Below, piece by piece: positions 12,627 to 24,839 of a DNA stretch of 64,000 nucleotides. This DNA comes from Neostapfia colusana (taxonomy: Eukaryota > Streptophyta > Magnoliopsida > Poales > Poaceae): the NCBI GenBank assembly GCA_030760725.1, contig JASWHV010000012.1, positions 35,247,652 through 35,311,651 of the forward strand, read 5' to 3'. The notes below the pieces were generated by a model. It searched no databases. It saw nothing but the letters and a program-made list of their open reading frames with translations, and was not told the DNA's origin. Both the position numbers and the translations under genes were made by a program. The number at the start of each line of letters is the position of its first letter. Position 1 is the first letter of the stretch.

Positions 12627-12807
12627 GACCTCACCTATGTTGAGCATCCAACCCGGATAATTGATGAAAAGACTCGCGAGACAAGAAACCGGACGCTGCG
12701 ATTTTTCAAGGTGCTATGGGAAAATCACACGTCCGACGAAGCTAAATGGGAAAGCGAGGAATATTTACAACGCCATCATCCGGAGTTGTTAGAGGCGTAT
12801 ATTTAGT
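12627..12807 (+). pseudogene. Element C: chromodomain end of integrase
   Basis: The fragment begins abruptly at the B insertion point and encodes DLTYVEHPTRIIDEKTRETR and the chromodomain core KVLWENHTSDEAKWE, ending with a TAG stop at about 12805. It aligns residue by residue with the end of element B integrase (KPDLTYVEQP...). The rest of C pol must lie left of B, outside the window. The fragment itself is open. Confidence 0.92.
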
Positions 12808-12836
12808 AGTTGTCCTCTCCACGTTGTCCTAATCAT

Positions 12837-12873
12837 GAATCTCGGGACGAGATTCTTTTTAAGCGGGGAGGAA
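12837..12873 (+). promoter_or_regulatory. Element C: post-pol palindrome and polypurine tract
   Basis: GAATCTCG-GGA-CGAGATTC (12837-12855) is a perfect 8 bp inverted repeat with a 3 nt loop. The polypurine tract (AAGCGGGGAGGAA, 12861-12873) follows and touches the LTR at 12874. Confidence 0.88.
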
Positions 12874-15800
12874 TGTAAAAATCCCAAAACTTGTAAATGG
12901 AAAACTTGAGCTATGAATAAAGTTGAGTTTAAATACAAGAAATGGGACATGCAAAAACTTTTGTTTATTCATGAAAGTGTGGGCATGTGCAATAAAAACT
13001 TTGAATTCAGTTTGAAATAAAAGGGTCACTTCAAAAAGAAGGAGGGTATTTCCAAAAAGGGGAAATTCAAACTGTTGTGTAAAAATTTGTATTTGCAATG
13101 GCCAACTCAAAGGTCAGGGGGCATATTCAAACTCTCCAGGATCAAATTATGAAGGAGGCAAATTTTGAGCAAATTTGGAGGTTCTTTGATATGTATATCA
13201 AAGCGACTTGTAAATTTCATCAAAAAATTGAATTCAAATTTGAAACTGTGGCACAACTTGTCAAATGGCCAAATGACCTTTGAATATGAATTCCTTATGA
13301 GTGAAGTTTGCACTGTGCAAAAATTTGGATATTTAAGAGAGGGAATGAGTGGGACCCAAATGTCATAGAGAGGGGGAAAACTTAACCCACAAGTTTTTGC
13401 TGTCTATGTTCAGACTCATTCAGTAGACTGAATAACCGGTTCTCCATTTTCACTCGAAGGACCGAACACGGCGCGCGCGCCTCCGAAGCAACGTGACCGC
13501 CAGCTCCCGAGCTGCTTCAACATCGGTTCCCCTCGCCCTTATCGGTCGTTCACCGGGAGCGTGCACCTCACAGCACCGAGAGAACGCCCGAGATACGCCT
13601 CTTCCACGCCACAGCATCATTCCCGGGAGTTTTCTTGCCGCTCAACCGAACCTCGGCGCCGATCCTCGCTGAGCGTCGCTCGTCCTTTGCATGGCCGTCT
13701 GAGCTCGTGGAAGCGTGCGCAAGACCCCACTGATCCTCCTCGAGCTACCCAAACCAATCCACCAGCCCTTGTGCACGGTTCACAGCAAGGAGTTGCCGTG
13801 GAGCTTCGGTTCTAGCCGCCGCCATGCCTCCTCAACACCCCGGCGATACAGGGCGTGTCATACCGAGAGCTGAACAGCGAAAAGGTGCACCACTCCCTCC
13901 TCTTCACGCTGCCAAAGACCCTAGGCAATTCATCCACGGTAGCCCCGGGAATTTCTAGAAAACCGACGAGGTGTCCATAAGCCATGGTTGGGGAATTTCC
14001 CAAAATTTGTGATCAATAGCTCTTCTTGGCTCATGCTGATCATGGAATAGGCTAGAGACTCCCTTGTGAGTCCCTGACATCAAAAATCTAGAAGAATCAT
14101 AGAGCCTCGACGGTGTTCTTTGAGTTTTAGCTTCGGCCGCCAGTTTTCGAGCTAGGGCGCACGGTGACATGGTAGTTAGGGGCGTTTCCGAGCTCTGTTG
14201 CTTGCATGACGACCTTTGCCATGAGTCACTGGTGCTCTAGAGCAAGAAAGCTGCGAATTTGGGTCGGTAGGGAAGCCGGCCAACGTCGCCGGACATGGAC
14301 CGAGGCCTCTGCCTGTCGCCCGACCCCTTGCGGTCTTCTACAGCCCACACAGACCCCGGAAATGGCTTTCCCGCCCTCAAAAACCCCCAGGCGGCGGACT
14401 TCGGGCCGGGAGACGACCGGGGAACATGGGGCCGAGTAGGTGGAATCTCTGCCGGCGAGGAGGCACGGGCGTGGGAAGGAGAGGAGCCGGAGGTTGAAGG
14501 AGGTGGTGGTCCCACCTGTCGGCCACCGAGAATTTAAACGGGATCCCCTGTGGCTGCTGATCGTTTGTGGCTATGGGCGAATAACTGTGTAAACCCTTGT
14601 GTCCTCGCATTCTATTGGCTGCCTTTAAACAGTGGGTCCAGTTAGATTTTCTGTAGGAAATTAATTCCAGATTCCAAACAAAGTTTGGAAATTCATAACA
14701 TGTGCTAGGAAACTCCAAATTGGGTGATTCAATTTCGGTTAGATTCATCTTGACAAGATCTATCCAAATGTGCAACCCAATTTGTATGAAAACCAATATA
14801 AAATTCTGGAAAATGCTTTAAAACTTTTCAGCAAAAGAATTTTAGAGGGAGTTTGGTTCATCCCAAAATCCTCAAATTTTGCCAGAATATTCTTTAGGAT
14901 GTTGTCAAACAACGGTAAAAATTTCAGCTCATTTGGGGTTGATTTAGTTAGGGTAATTCTGGTTTCAAGTTTCTGTATTCAAATGAATACAGAAACATTT
15001 TCAGAGAATTTCCAAAACTTGAAATTCAGTTCTGGGCATTCCTTAGCTCCAAAAATCCTAGGAAAAATTTAGGCATACTCTCTGAGCTATGTTTGAAATT
15101 GTAGTTCACTTGAAGTTGCATGAATGCTTAGGGAATTGTCCTGAGTAATCTACTCAGTGAAAAATTCTAAATTTTGGTCCAGAGGACTTTCTTGTGACAA
15201 GGAACTCACAAGAAAATTTCCAGCTCCATTGGAGCCCTGGATCAGTAGTGTTCTGTTCAACATCATTGGGTGATCACCACCCAAGTGATGAAACCCCCTC
15301 CTCACTTGATCCTAGTACTTGAACACAAACCCAAACCACTAGCCCCAGTGTCATTTTAAATTCTTAAACAGAGTTCAAGTTTTAAACTGGTCTTTAGCAC
15401 TTGTTAACAAAAGTTTTATAATTAAACTTGTATGCATATTCATAACATGTAGTGTTTAAACGTGGGGAAAGTGAAGAAGGAGAAGTTGAGCTTGGATCAA
15501 GAGGCAAGAAGGCAGTGATTGAACTTTAAGTCATCAACAACTAACTTCATATTATCTGACTTTAGTCACCTGCAAAACCAAGGCAAGCCCCGGTTTTCAT
15601 TTAAGCTATTTTCTCAAGTTTTTACTTTGTTCACTACTATGGGTCTAAGTTTGTATGTGCATTAGGTCAAGGATGTTTTACACTCCAAATGCATGACCAA
15701 ATGAACCCTGGGTTTAAGGGTAGAAAGGGACACCGCTGTAGAATAATGCCGTGCTAAATAGCTTAGGACATCCGGTAGAAGACGAGTAGTTAGAATCTAC

Positions 15801-16992
15801 TCGCGAGCTTTCTTTCAGGATCACATAAGTGTGGTGGGAAAGAGAGGCAAACTAAAGTTTACATTTCTAAAGATGAGACCGGGCAGGAGGGTTAAGTAGC
15901 GACAAGATGAGGTCTTGGTCGAGTAGCTCTGCCTGTGTCGGTTAAGGACCGAAGCGTATGCGGCCCTGGGAGCAAGTATTGAGTTGTGTACCGGATGCTT
16001 ACTGATATATGGGAACCAGGATACCGATGTACCGGGTTCACTGGATTGTAGAGGCATACCACATCATCTCGTTAGACCTATGAGCCCGAGACGGCGCGAC
16101 CGGTTCTACAGTCTAGTGTCCTGCGAAAGGTTGCCACATACGACGTAATGAAGGACGCCAGATTTGGGTCTTCAGAGGCGGGCGTATGTGTCGAGTTATC
16201 CGGGTAGTGTTTGATTTGAATCACAGTCCCTCGCGGTTATGAGTACCGCTTGCTCACTGCGCTGTGACGTAGTAATCAAGTTGTGTGGAAATAGTTTGCA
16301 AAGTTTTAAATGCTGTTATGATCATTGTAAATTGCATGAAAACCATGTTTGAAGTATAGATAGAGAAAACTAAAGTTATTTTCTACCTTGGGGCAAGTAA
16401 CATTGAAATGAAGCGTTTCTTGTTTGATTGTGGAGTTCCAATGTTGCTAGGGGCAAGGTCACTACTATTATGGCTAAAATCTGAAAGTTAAGGATGAACT
16501 CATAGGCGAGTCTTTCGCAAATGACAGGCTTAAGTCTTAGGTTACTTTCATGTAGAGTTTCATGTCTTAGGAGAGACGGTTAAGTCTTGCTGAGCCTTTG
16601 TGGTCACTCTTGCTATATAAGTGGTTTTGCAGGTAAACCTCGACGCTATAAAGAAGGTTGTCCGGTGAGACTCAGGAATTTCCGAGTCAGGTTGCACTTG
16701 GAGAACCTAGCCGCTGCCATGTCTTCGTGTTGCTAGCGAGAGTAGTCCGCAGGCTGGACCTCTTCTCGAGTGCTTCTTAGATATTCGACGTGAGATGTTA
16801 TAGATTTCCGCTATAGCTATTTTATGTAAAGTATTTACAAAGAACAGTTGTAAACTTCCGCTTTGATTTATGTAATACATTATTCCTTATTTGTGTGCTG
16901 TTGGGTGCCGCATAACACGGCACCACCCAATGCGATCCCCGGGCGAGGTGCCCCATCCCTGTGACGTGAACCGGGACGGCAGGGTCCCGTCA
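12874..16992 (+). mobile_element. Element C: 3' LTR (4119 bp)
   Basis: The LTR starts TGTAAAAATCCCAAAACTTG and ends CCCGTCA at 16992, where the sequence switches to an antisense LTR of element E. It is of the same family as A's LTR, in the opposite orientation. Internal modules are a GC-rich island (13349-14520), a TTTAAAC box, an AT-rich part (14640-15460), the CGAGTAG/CTACTCG hairpin (15783-15803) and the terminal hairpin (16901-16930). The target duplicate should start ATTTA at 16993; its partner is outside the window. Confidence 0.9.
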
Positions 16993-19900
16993 ATTTACAC
17001 CTCATGCTCTCAACCTACCCTCTGGACGACAAGCAATGCCTCAACACCCAGCTACCCGAATTACATCGGTTTCCCGGTTCCCATATATCCGGTAGGTCTT
17101 CAGTACTGTTCAAGCTTGTTCAACAGGCCCGCACACGGCTCGGTCCTCAATCGACACAAGCGGAGCTATGGCACCCAGGCCCCAACGTCCTGCTGCCCTT
17201 ACTCTCCGCTCAGTCTCATTTTTCTCGCCATGTGTTTCATTTGCTATCTTTACCCGAGTAGTGTGCCTCTAGCCTATTCTCGCGAGCAGTCCCAACTACT
17301 CGACTTGTACCGAATCCTACACTATCTTAGCGTTGCAGAAGCTAATCGAGGTTTACAAACCTAGGCCCAACCCAGGGTTTTCTTAGCTATGCATTTGGGT
17401 TTTCAAACAAGACTCTAATGCAAAATTTAAGTGGGTGCTCAAAGTAAGTTCTCAGAACAGTAAATTTATAAAAAGGCTAATGCAAACCGGAGCTTGCCTT
17501 GCTTCTGTTGGTCGTAAGCTAGCTGCTCCTCTGGAATGATGAAGTCTAAGACTTCGGGCTCCTCCTCAACCTTAGTGACTACATGAGATAAATACATATA
17601 TGTGTCAATTAGAATGCATTTGAAATGAAGTTGAATTTTTGAAGACTATAAGTCTTACTAGACAGGCCCAATGACTCTGAAATTTTTACTGTGGGTTGGA
17701 TACAACCTAAAAAGAGACTTGGCCAAGTTTCATTCGCAGCACAGCTCATTTGAGCCCTCCACAAATAATTGTGTACTTGGACTTAACTGGAGCTCTTAGG
17801 GTGTTCTAGAGATTTTCATGGAGCAAGCCATGACTTTATGAAAATTAGATTTTCAGAGGGTTCTAATGGAGTTGGTTTCACTTAATTTTAATACTCCTAG
17901 CCAAAGATATGAGCTAAACAATTTCAGGGAAAATCTGAAAATGTTTCTGGACATTTTCCATTTTCTCTGGAACAGTTTTATTAATGACACCATTAGGTGG
18001 ATCAAATAAGCTCAAATGGATCTGAAATTTTTATGGTAGCTCAAGGATATTATGGTGGACACCCTGGCCAAATTTCAGAATTTTTCTCCAAAGGTTCTCC
18101 AGTTAAAATTCTAAACAGTTTAAATTTTGAAGAATTAATTATGGAGAAATAAGGATTGTCATAAATTGAAACTTGATTTGTTGGAAAGTACTCAGAGAGC
18201 TGAATCCAACAAAATTTGGTTCACTTGATTTGGAGTTTCCTAGCCAAAGTTATGTTGGTTCGAAGTTGAACTACATCTAAAAATCGGGGAAATGTTCAAA
18301 ACACTGCACGTGGGACCCATGCACAGTGTCTTCTTCAACCTCCCGCCAGCGCCCCGAGCGCGCGACGCACAGCGACGGTGGCGGGGCTTGTTCTCAGCCG
18401 TTACTGTATGATTCTCGACGTGGTTTCTTCCTACGTGACCCTTAGAGCACGGCACACACGTCCGGCAACTTCTCGCGCCTCGACATCGCCGGGAACGTAG
18501 TCGGCGATGGTGACGGCAGAATTGAGCTCGGGTCCGACAGTGCTAACTCGTCTCGGCGGTGAACACGATCAACCAACGGGTCACAAAGCATCACTGGGGC
18601 ACGTGGAAGATAACCCTGCCCTTCTCTTGGCCAGAGATCGCCGGGAAAGTAGACTTCAGCGGCGACCCGAGCTGTTTTTACCGGCGGTGACCAAAATACG
18701 GTGCTCTGCTAACTGGATTGATCATCATCACTAGGATTTGGCTGAGGTAACCGTAAGGTGCTACTCTAGCTACAGCTCGACCAGGATTTCCAGTGATCGA
18801 GATGAATTTCCAGTTTTGGGTTCTTGGTGTTCTATACGACGATCATCGGGAAAATTGAAATTCCGGCTAACCGGCGCTAAGGTGGAGATAGGGAGCTCGG
18901 GGAGAGCTACTAGACTTCGATGCTAACCTCAGAGACCAGTTTGCTGCACCGGAGAAGCTTGGAGCTGCTCAGACGACAGTGTCAAGTCGGAGAAGCTTCG
19001 GTGTTGACAGAGTAATGGAAGATCGGCTCGGACAAGCTCGAAAGGAGCTGATCACGAGCAGCTGAGGGCTGGAGCACGTCGAGCAAAGGTCGGCGGTGCC
19101 GTTTGTGGCCTCAGCTCGTGGTAGGAAGGACGGGTTTGGCTGGTTGACGGCGAGGTGGGGGTTTCGGAGGTGCGGCGGTTCTCTTCGGATTTTCAGTGCG
19201 AGGAGACGTCTGCACAGCAGTGAGGCAGCTCTGTGGCGTCCGGGACGGGATGATAACGAGCTGGGACGTCGGTTTGCAGCTGGGATTGGCGATCAGGAGG
19301 TGGCAGCGGCGTGCAGCACAGTGCGCCCGCGTGAGCGCGCGCAAGACCCGAGTTCCGGTTGCTTCAGTCGGTTAACTGGCTTGTGGGGCTGACAAGTGGA
19401 ACCCACTTCCATTTTAATCTATGAAATTAACTTCCTCCCACTGCTCTAAACAGTAGTCCCAATAATACCCCTTGAAATTTGAATTATCTACCAATTGCCC
19501 ATTTGAACTTTATAGAATTCAAATTGTAGAGTGTTTAAATATATTTTCAGCACATATGCAGTTTGAAATTCAATTTGAATTTGAATTTGCTAAAATTGGC
19601 TCATGTCAAGATCAACTCCAAATGGAGTGAAGATTTTTGTGTGAGCCCTCAAAAATGTGCTGAGTGTGAATATGCATCCCACTTTTGAATTCATGGGATG
19701 AAAAGAGTTTGAATTTGAAGTTGAGTTCAAACTAGCCTCTTTCTTATTATACCCAAATATACCTCAAAAAGGTTTTTGATTTGGGTGAAAGTTGGCATAA
19801 GCATTCCTAGCAAGGTGTAGGAGTTTTTCATATGCCCAGCCCCTATATGATGCATGTGGGAAATACCACTTTTGCATTTTATGAGTTCATCCTCTAATGA

Positions 19901-20010
19901 CCATATTGATTGTGGTTACTTGCTCTTCACATGTGTTCATAAGTTTTCCTCAAATGAGGTGTGTGTGGTGTGATGAACACTTTGGATGTGTGGAAAAGCT
20001 TAGGCCCTTA
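16993..20010 (-). mobile_element. Element E: 3' LTR, interrupted at left by element C
   Basis: Read on the minus strand the LTR starts at about 20010 (TAAGGGCCTAAGC, the first TG unclear) and runs to 16993. It matches the 5' LTR at 28211-29035 and LTR I at 49265-51354. A GC-rich island lies at about 18300-19400. The CGAGCAG/CTACTCG hairpin at 17283-17302 has one stem mismatch. The start lies only about 8 bp from the pol stop codon, so the spacer with palindrome and polypurine tract is missing. Confidence 0.85.
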
Positions 20011-20017
20011 CTGAAAG

Positions 20018-21405
20018 TTATTGTATGTGCGACGTAAAAAAGTCGGGGTAGTTAGCGCGAATAAAGCCTTCGCTCTCCCATGTCGCTTCATCTACGGAGT
20101 GATTACTCCATGGAACTTTATAGAACCTCAACGTACGGTTACGTGTGGTTTGGGCCTTTTCATCAATAATCAGAACCGGCTCCTCCTGATAGGTGAGATC
20201 CGGTTTTAGTTCTTCGATATCTCCCAGCTGAACAGATGTTGAAAGTTTGAGGCACTTCCTCAGCTGAGAAATGTGAAAGATGTCGTGCACACCGGAGAGT
20301 GTCGCTGGTAATTGTAGCCGATATGCAACTGATCCACATCTTTCCACAATCTGGAACGGACCGATGAATTCGGGTGCCAACTTTCCTCTCACCCTGAATC
20401 TGTTCACGCCCTTCATTGGAGACAAACGTAGATACACGTGATCCCCGACTTCAAATTGCAAAGGACGTCTTCTCCGGTTCGTATACTATTTTTGTCGGGA
20501 TTGGGCGGATTTTAAGTTTGCTTGAATCATCTTAACCTTTTCTTCCGCACTGTTGACAAAATCAATCCTGAAGGTGACCCTTTCGCCAAACTCACACCAA
20601 TTCAGCGATGTGCGGCATTTTCTCCCATATAGCGCCTTGTAAGGCGCCATCTTGATGCTGGCTTGGTACCCATTATTGTACGAGAACTCGGCTAATGGTA
20701 AGCGATCATCCCAATTCTTACCGTGGTTGATAGCGCAAGCTCGTAGCATATCTTCTGAAATCTGATTTACCTGCTCGGTTTGCCCATCCGTCTGTGGGTG
20801 GTACACTGAACTATGGATCAGCTTTGTCCCTAAAGCAGCATGTAACTGCTCCCAAAAATGAGACACAAATAAAGTGCCCTGATCCGAGATGATAATACAG
20901 GGTACGCTGTATAAGCACAAGATCCGTGAGATGTACAATTCAGCATACTTCTTGGCGTTGCAACTGGTGCTGACCGGGATAAAATGAGAAACTTTGGTGA
21001 GCCGGTCGATGATCACCCACACTGAATCATGCTTCTGAAATGTGGTGGTTAAACCGAAGATGAAGTCCATGCTCACATCCTCCCACTTCCAGGAACGTAT
21101 GCCAAGCGATTGTAACAATCCCAGTTTCTTCATGTGGTCCGCTTTCACCCTCCGGCATGTATCACACTCGGACACATACTTTGCAATCTCCCGCTTCATC
21201 CATGTCCACCATTTTTTTGAGTTCTTTAAACATCTTATTGCTGTTGGGGTGAATAGAAAACTTTTACAAGTGAGGCTCATCAAAGATTTTCTTCCGTAAC
21301 TCCGGGTTACGGGGTACGACGATCCTGTTCTTGAACCACAGAACGACGTCTCCGTCTTTCCGAAAACACTTCAACTCCTCACTGTCTACACGTCTCCGCA
21401 AATGT
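20018..21405 (-). pseudogene. Element E: integrase and chromodomain
   Basis: The CDTC half of the zinc finger, the core with MDFI, ISDQG and TDGQTEQV (DDE residues all present), the MKGVNRFRVRGKLAPEFIGP segment and a chromodomain with KVPWSNHSVDEATWE are present. The end is a TAA at 20018-20020. One in-frame TAG near 20483 separates the core from the C-terminal part. Two compensating frameshifts at about 21405 and 21215 put the HPNSNKM zinc-finger segment out of frame, and that segment also contains a stop. Confidence 0.9.
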
Positions 21406-23071
21406 GGCATACCCTGGTCATGTTTCTAGCTGCCGCTATCTCTTCACGGATGGTGGGGATAAGAGCTAGGTTGTAGAGAGCTCCATGTGGAATCACATGT
21501 AATGGTGGCTCGCTCTCCTCCAACGGTGTGATTGTCAGATTATTAACGTGTGACTTGCGACTCAGCGCATCCACCACCACGGTTGCCTTGCCGGGATGAT
21601 AATGGATCCCTATTTTGTAATCCTTTATCAACTCCAACCATCTTCGCTGCCTCATGTTTAACTTCTTCTGAGTGAATATGTACTTGAGGCTCTTGTGGTC
21701 GGTATATAAATGCACGAGGTTACCAAGTAGGTAGTGTATCCACATTTTGAGTGCGAGTACCAGGGCAGCGAGCTCTAAGTCATGAGTTGGACAGTTTTGT
21801 TCATGATTCCTGAGCTGCCGTGATCCATACGTGACAACCCTTCGGTCTTGCATCAGCACACATCTGAGCCCAATGCCGGATGCATCGCAGTACACATCGA
21901 ACGGTTTTGTTGTGTATGGCTGCGCCAAAACTGGTGCTGATGTTAGGTGCTTCACTAATGCCTTGAACGATGCTGCACATGCTGGACTCCAAACATATTT
22001 GGTAGACTTCTTCAGCAACTCTGTCATAGGCTTGGTAATATTTGAGAAGTTCGGAATGAACCTCCGATAATATCCTGCGAGTCCGAGGAAACTCTGTACC
22101 TCGTGATCAGACCTCGGGGACTTCCAATTCAGCACTTGTGTGATCTTACTCGGGTCTACAGCGATGCCCTCCGCTGAAATGATATGCCCGAGAAAAGGCA
22201 CTTGCAATATCCAGAGTTTGCACTTGCTGAATTTCACGTATAGCTTGTGATCCCGCAGCCTTTGCAAGACTATACGCAGGTGCTTCGCGTGCTCTTACTC
22301 TGACTTGGAGTATACCAATATGTAGTCGATAAAGACCACGTCAAACTTGTCCAGCTCCAGCATGAATACCAAGTTCATCAAGTACATGAAATAAGCTGGA
22401 GCGTTGGTGAGGCCGAAGGACATGACCAGGTACTCATAAAGTCCGTACCTCGTTGAGAAAGCCGTCTTCGGGATGTACTCAGCCCGTATCTTAATCTGGT
22501 GGTACCCGGATCTTAAGTCCATTTTGGAAAACATCTTTGCTTTGACCAACTGATCAAACAACATGTCGATCCGTGGCAACAGGTACTTGTTTTTGATAGT
22601 CACCGCGTTTAGTGGACGATAGTCCACGCAAAGCCATAACGTTTCATCCTTCTTATTCACAAATAATGCCGAACAGCCCCATCGCGAGGAGCTCGGCCTA
22701 ATAAATCCCTTCTCCAGCAGGCCAGTCAACTGAGTTTTCAATTCTGCCAATTCCTTTGGCGCCATCTTGTACGGCCTTCGGGATATTGGCATAGTTCCTG
22801 GTGCAAGCTCAATCTTGAACTCCACCTCTCGGTCGGGCTGCATCCCTTGTAAATCATCCGGGAACACGTCAGGGAACTCACGGACTACTGGAATGTCTTC
22901 CAATCTGATGGTGGTGGATTGGTATACACTTGGAAGTTTTATTTCTGGACTGTCCAGAAATAATGAATGAGACTCGTGCATTTCTGGATGTAAATGCACG
23001 ACTCGGAGGACGGTGTCTAAAACAGCGCCGTGGCGGGTTAACCATGACATCCCTAAGATGACATCGACCTT
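21386..23071 (-). pseudogene. Element E: reverse transcriptase and RNase H
   Basis: RT shows the ISRRPYKMAP connector, LCVDYRPLN and the palm, followed by RNase H (DVYCDASG, HDLELAA, YTDHKSLKYIF). The active site reads FIDY instead of FIDD (22322-22327), so the second metal-binding Asp is replaced by Tyr. A TAA near 22292 follows YSKSE, and another TAA near 23070 (in the place of Gln in LEGQK) separates RT from protease. All segments share one frame. The product would be inactive even without the stops. Confidence 0.92.
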
Positions 23072-24567
23072 TTATCCCTCCAAAGCTATGAGAGACGTAG
23101 GGTATACTCTACCCCCTAAGCATAATGGCGCTTTCAAAACCATCATGCTTGCTGAAATTTTCCCAACCGGTGAACAAATCAAGTAAGAACTTTCGGTGGG
23201 TAGTATTTGCAAGCTGTATTTAGCAATAAAATCTTGGCTAATGAAATTATGTGTGGCTCCTGAGACAAATAAAACTATGGCGGGATGCTGGTGGAGTTGG
23301 AACATACCAGCAAGGATTGGTTCTCCCTCCGGCACATCCTCTATGGCGAGTTGGTGGATGGTGCCGGGCTTAGGGTTTGCTCGCCGCGCATTAATGGGGT
23401 TCTGGGGCTGATTCCTCCCCGGAAACTGTGCTACCACTCCGCCGCCTTTCCTCTCGGGGCAGTTGTTGGAGAAGTGACCTTGGTGACCGCATTTGTAGCA
23501 TGTGGTTGATGGCTGGCCCGTGCTTGGTGGACGAAAGCCCGGCATGCGCTGCTGAGGTGCAAACGCACGCGGCATCATCGGCTGCTGCTGTTGTTGCTGC
23601 TGAGGTGGTGCTGGTAATGCCGGCCGGAACACAGGTGGAAAATATGGTCGACTGCGGAATTGCATCGGTCGCTGCGGTGGCTGCCAGCGTTGACCTGATG
23701 GTGAGCGATACACCATCCGGTATTTTTGGGGAGGACCACCTCCCTCTCCGCTGCTTTGCAGCGCGCTTCTCTTCTTCTCCGCCACCGCTAACTCCTTGCC
23801 GGAGTCCTCTTGCACAATCGCAGCATCAATAATATCATTGAGGCTGCCGCGATTGAACATCACCAGCTTGTCCTTCAGGAGCGGATTCAGCCCCTGGTAA
23901 AAGTGATCCCGCCACTTCTCATCAGTATCGGTGTGATAGGAGGCGTAGAGCGCGAGATTATTGAACGCCCTTGAGTACTCCAGTGCGTTCCTGCTGCCTT
24001 GCTGCAGGCAAAGGAACTCCTGCGTCTTCCTTTTCATTAGACCCTGTGGTGTGTGATAGGCCCTGAAGGCCGTTCGGAACTCTGCCCAGGTCAGCACTCA
24101 CTCGGTGGGTTGCGAGGCGCAAAAATTCACCCACCAAGCGCTCGCGGACCCCTGAAGTTGTTGGGCCACAAACTGCGTCTTCCGCTGCTCACTAACTTGG
24201 AACGGCCCCAACTTCATCTCCATCGTGCGGAGCCAGTTGTCCGCATCGAGGGGTTCATCCTCCCTTGAGAATACTGGGGGGTGAGTAGCCAGAAAGTCTG
24301 AGTAGGAGCTTTGTTGATGCTCCTCTCGGTCTTGATGCCTCTCAGGTCGAGACGTATTTGCAATCAGTGTTTGCAGCAGTTTGGTATGCTGTTGGCGCGA
24401 GCCCGTCATGGCCGCAACAAATATCAGCCAACGTGACCGTTGGAGGTGGTGGTGGCGGTTTTGCTTTTGCTGCTGTTTCTGTCCCGAGGAAGTCTCGCGA
24501 GGCTTTTGGGAGGCATCTCCCCCTGACTAGAACCCCCAACCTCCGGGTTGGCACGAGTGCGAGTCAT
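23072..24567 (-). pseudogene. Element E: gag and protease
   Basis: Gag packages the RNA into virus-like particles. A retrotransposon gag domain (TWAEFRTAFRAYHTPQG ... KDKLVMFNRGS) is followed by a Pro/Gln-rich stretch and an intact CCHC knuckle (CYKCGHQGHFSNNC, about 23475-23515). The protease site reads FVSGAT in place of FDSGAT (Val codon at 23264-23266), so the catalytic Asp is lost. A TGA at about 24098-24100 interrupts gag. The likely start is the ATG at 24565-24567 (MTRTRANPEVGG), with at least one frameshift before 24409. Confidence 0.9.
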
Positions 24568-24839
24568 TCTGAAATTCAAAACAGCAACGATCAGCACATG
24601 TCATTCTTAAAACTCCATAGAAACAGTAGGTATTGCAGTGACGCATGAATAAACTCGCACAACATTCACATATATTGATAAAGCATAAACTTTATACAAG
24701 ATACATTATTCTCGGATCCCGAGAAGTCATGCTCAAGTCATCACCACCTATACACATACTAATGTCTACACAACATGTCACCTGTTACAAAAGTTTCTAT
24801 ACACCATCCTCGCTGCCCTACTTGGCAACGGTAAACTTA

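Noticed and set aside
16891..17364. 157-codon plus frame
   Set aside because: It crosses the C/E border at 16992 and reads E's LTR antisense; a chance frame.
16993..20010. Separate element D inserted between C and E
   Set aside because: At first it looked like an independent antisense LTR, but it matches the LTR at 27305-29035 and lies directly after E pol, so it is E's own 3' LTR.
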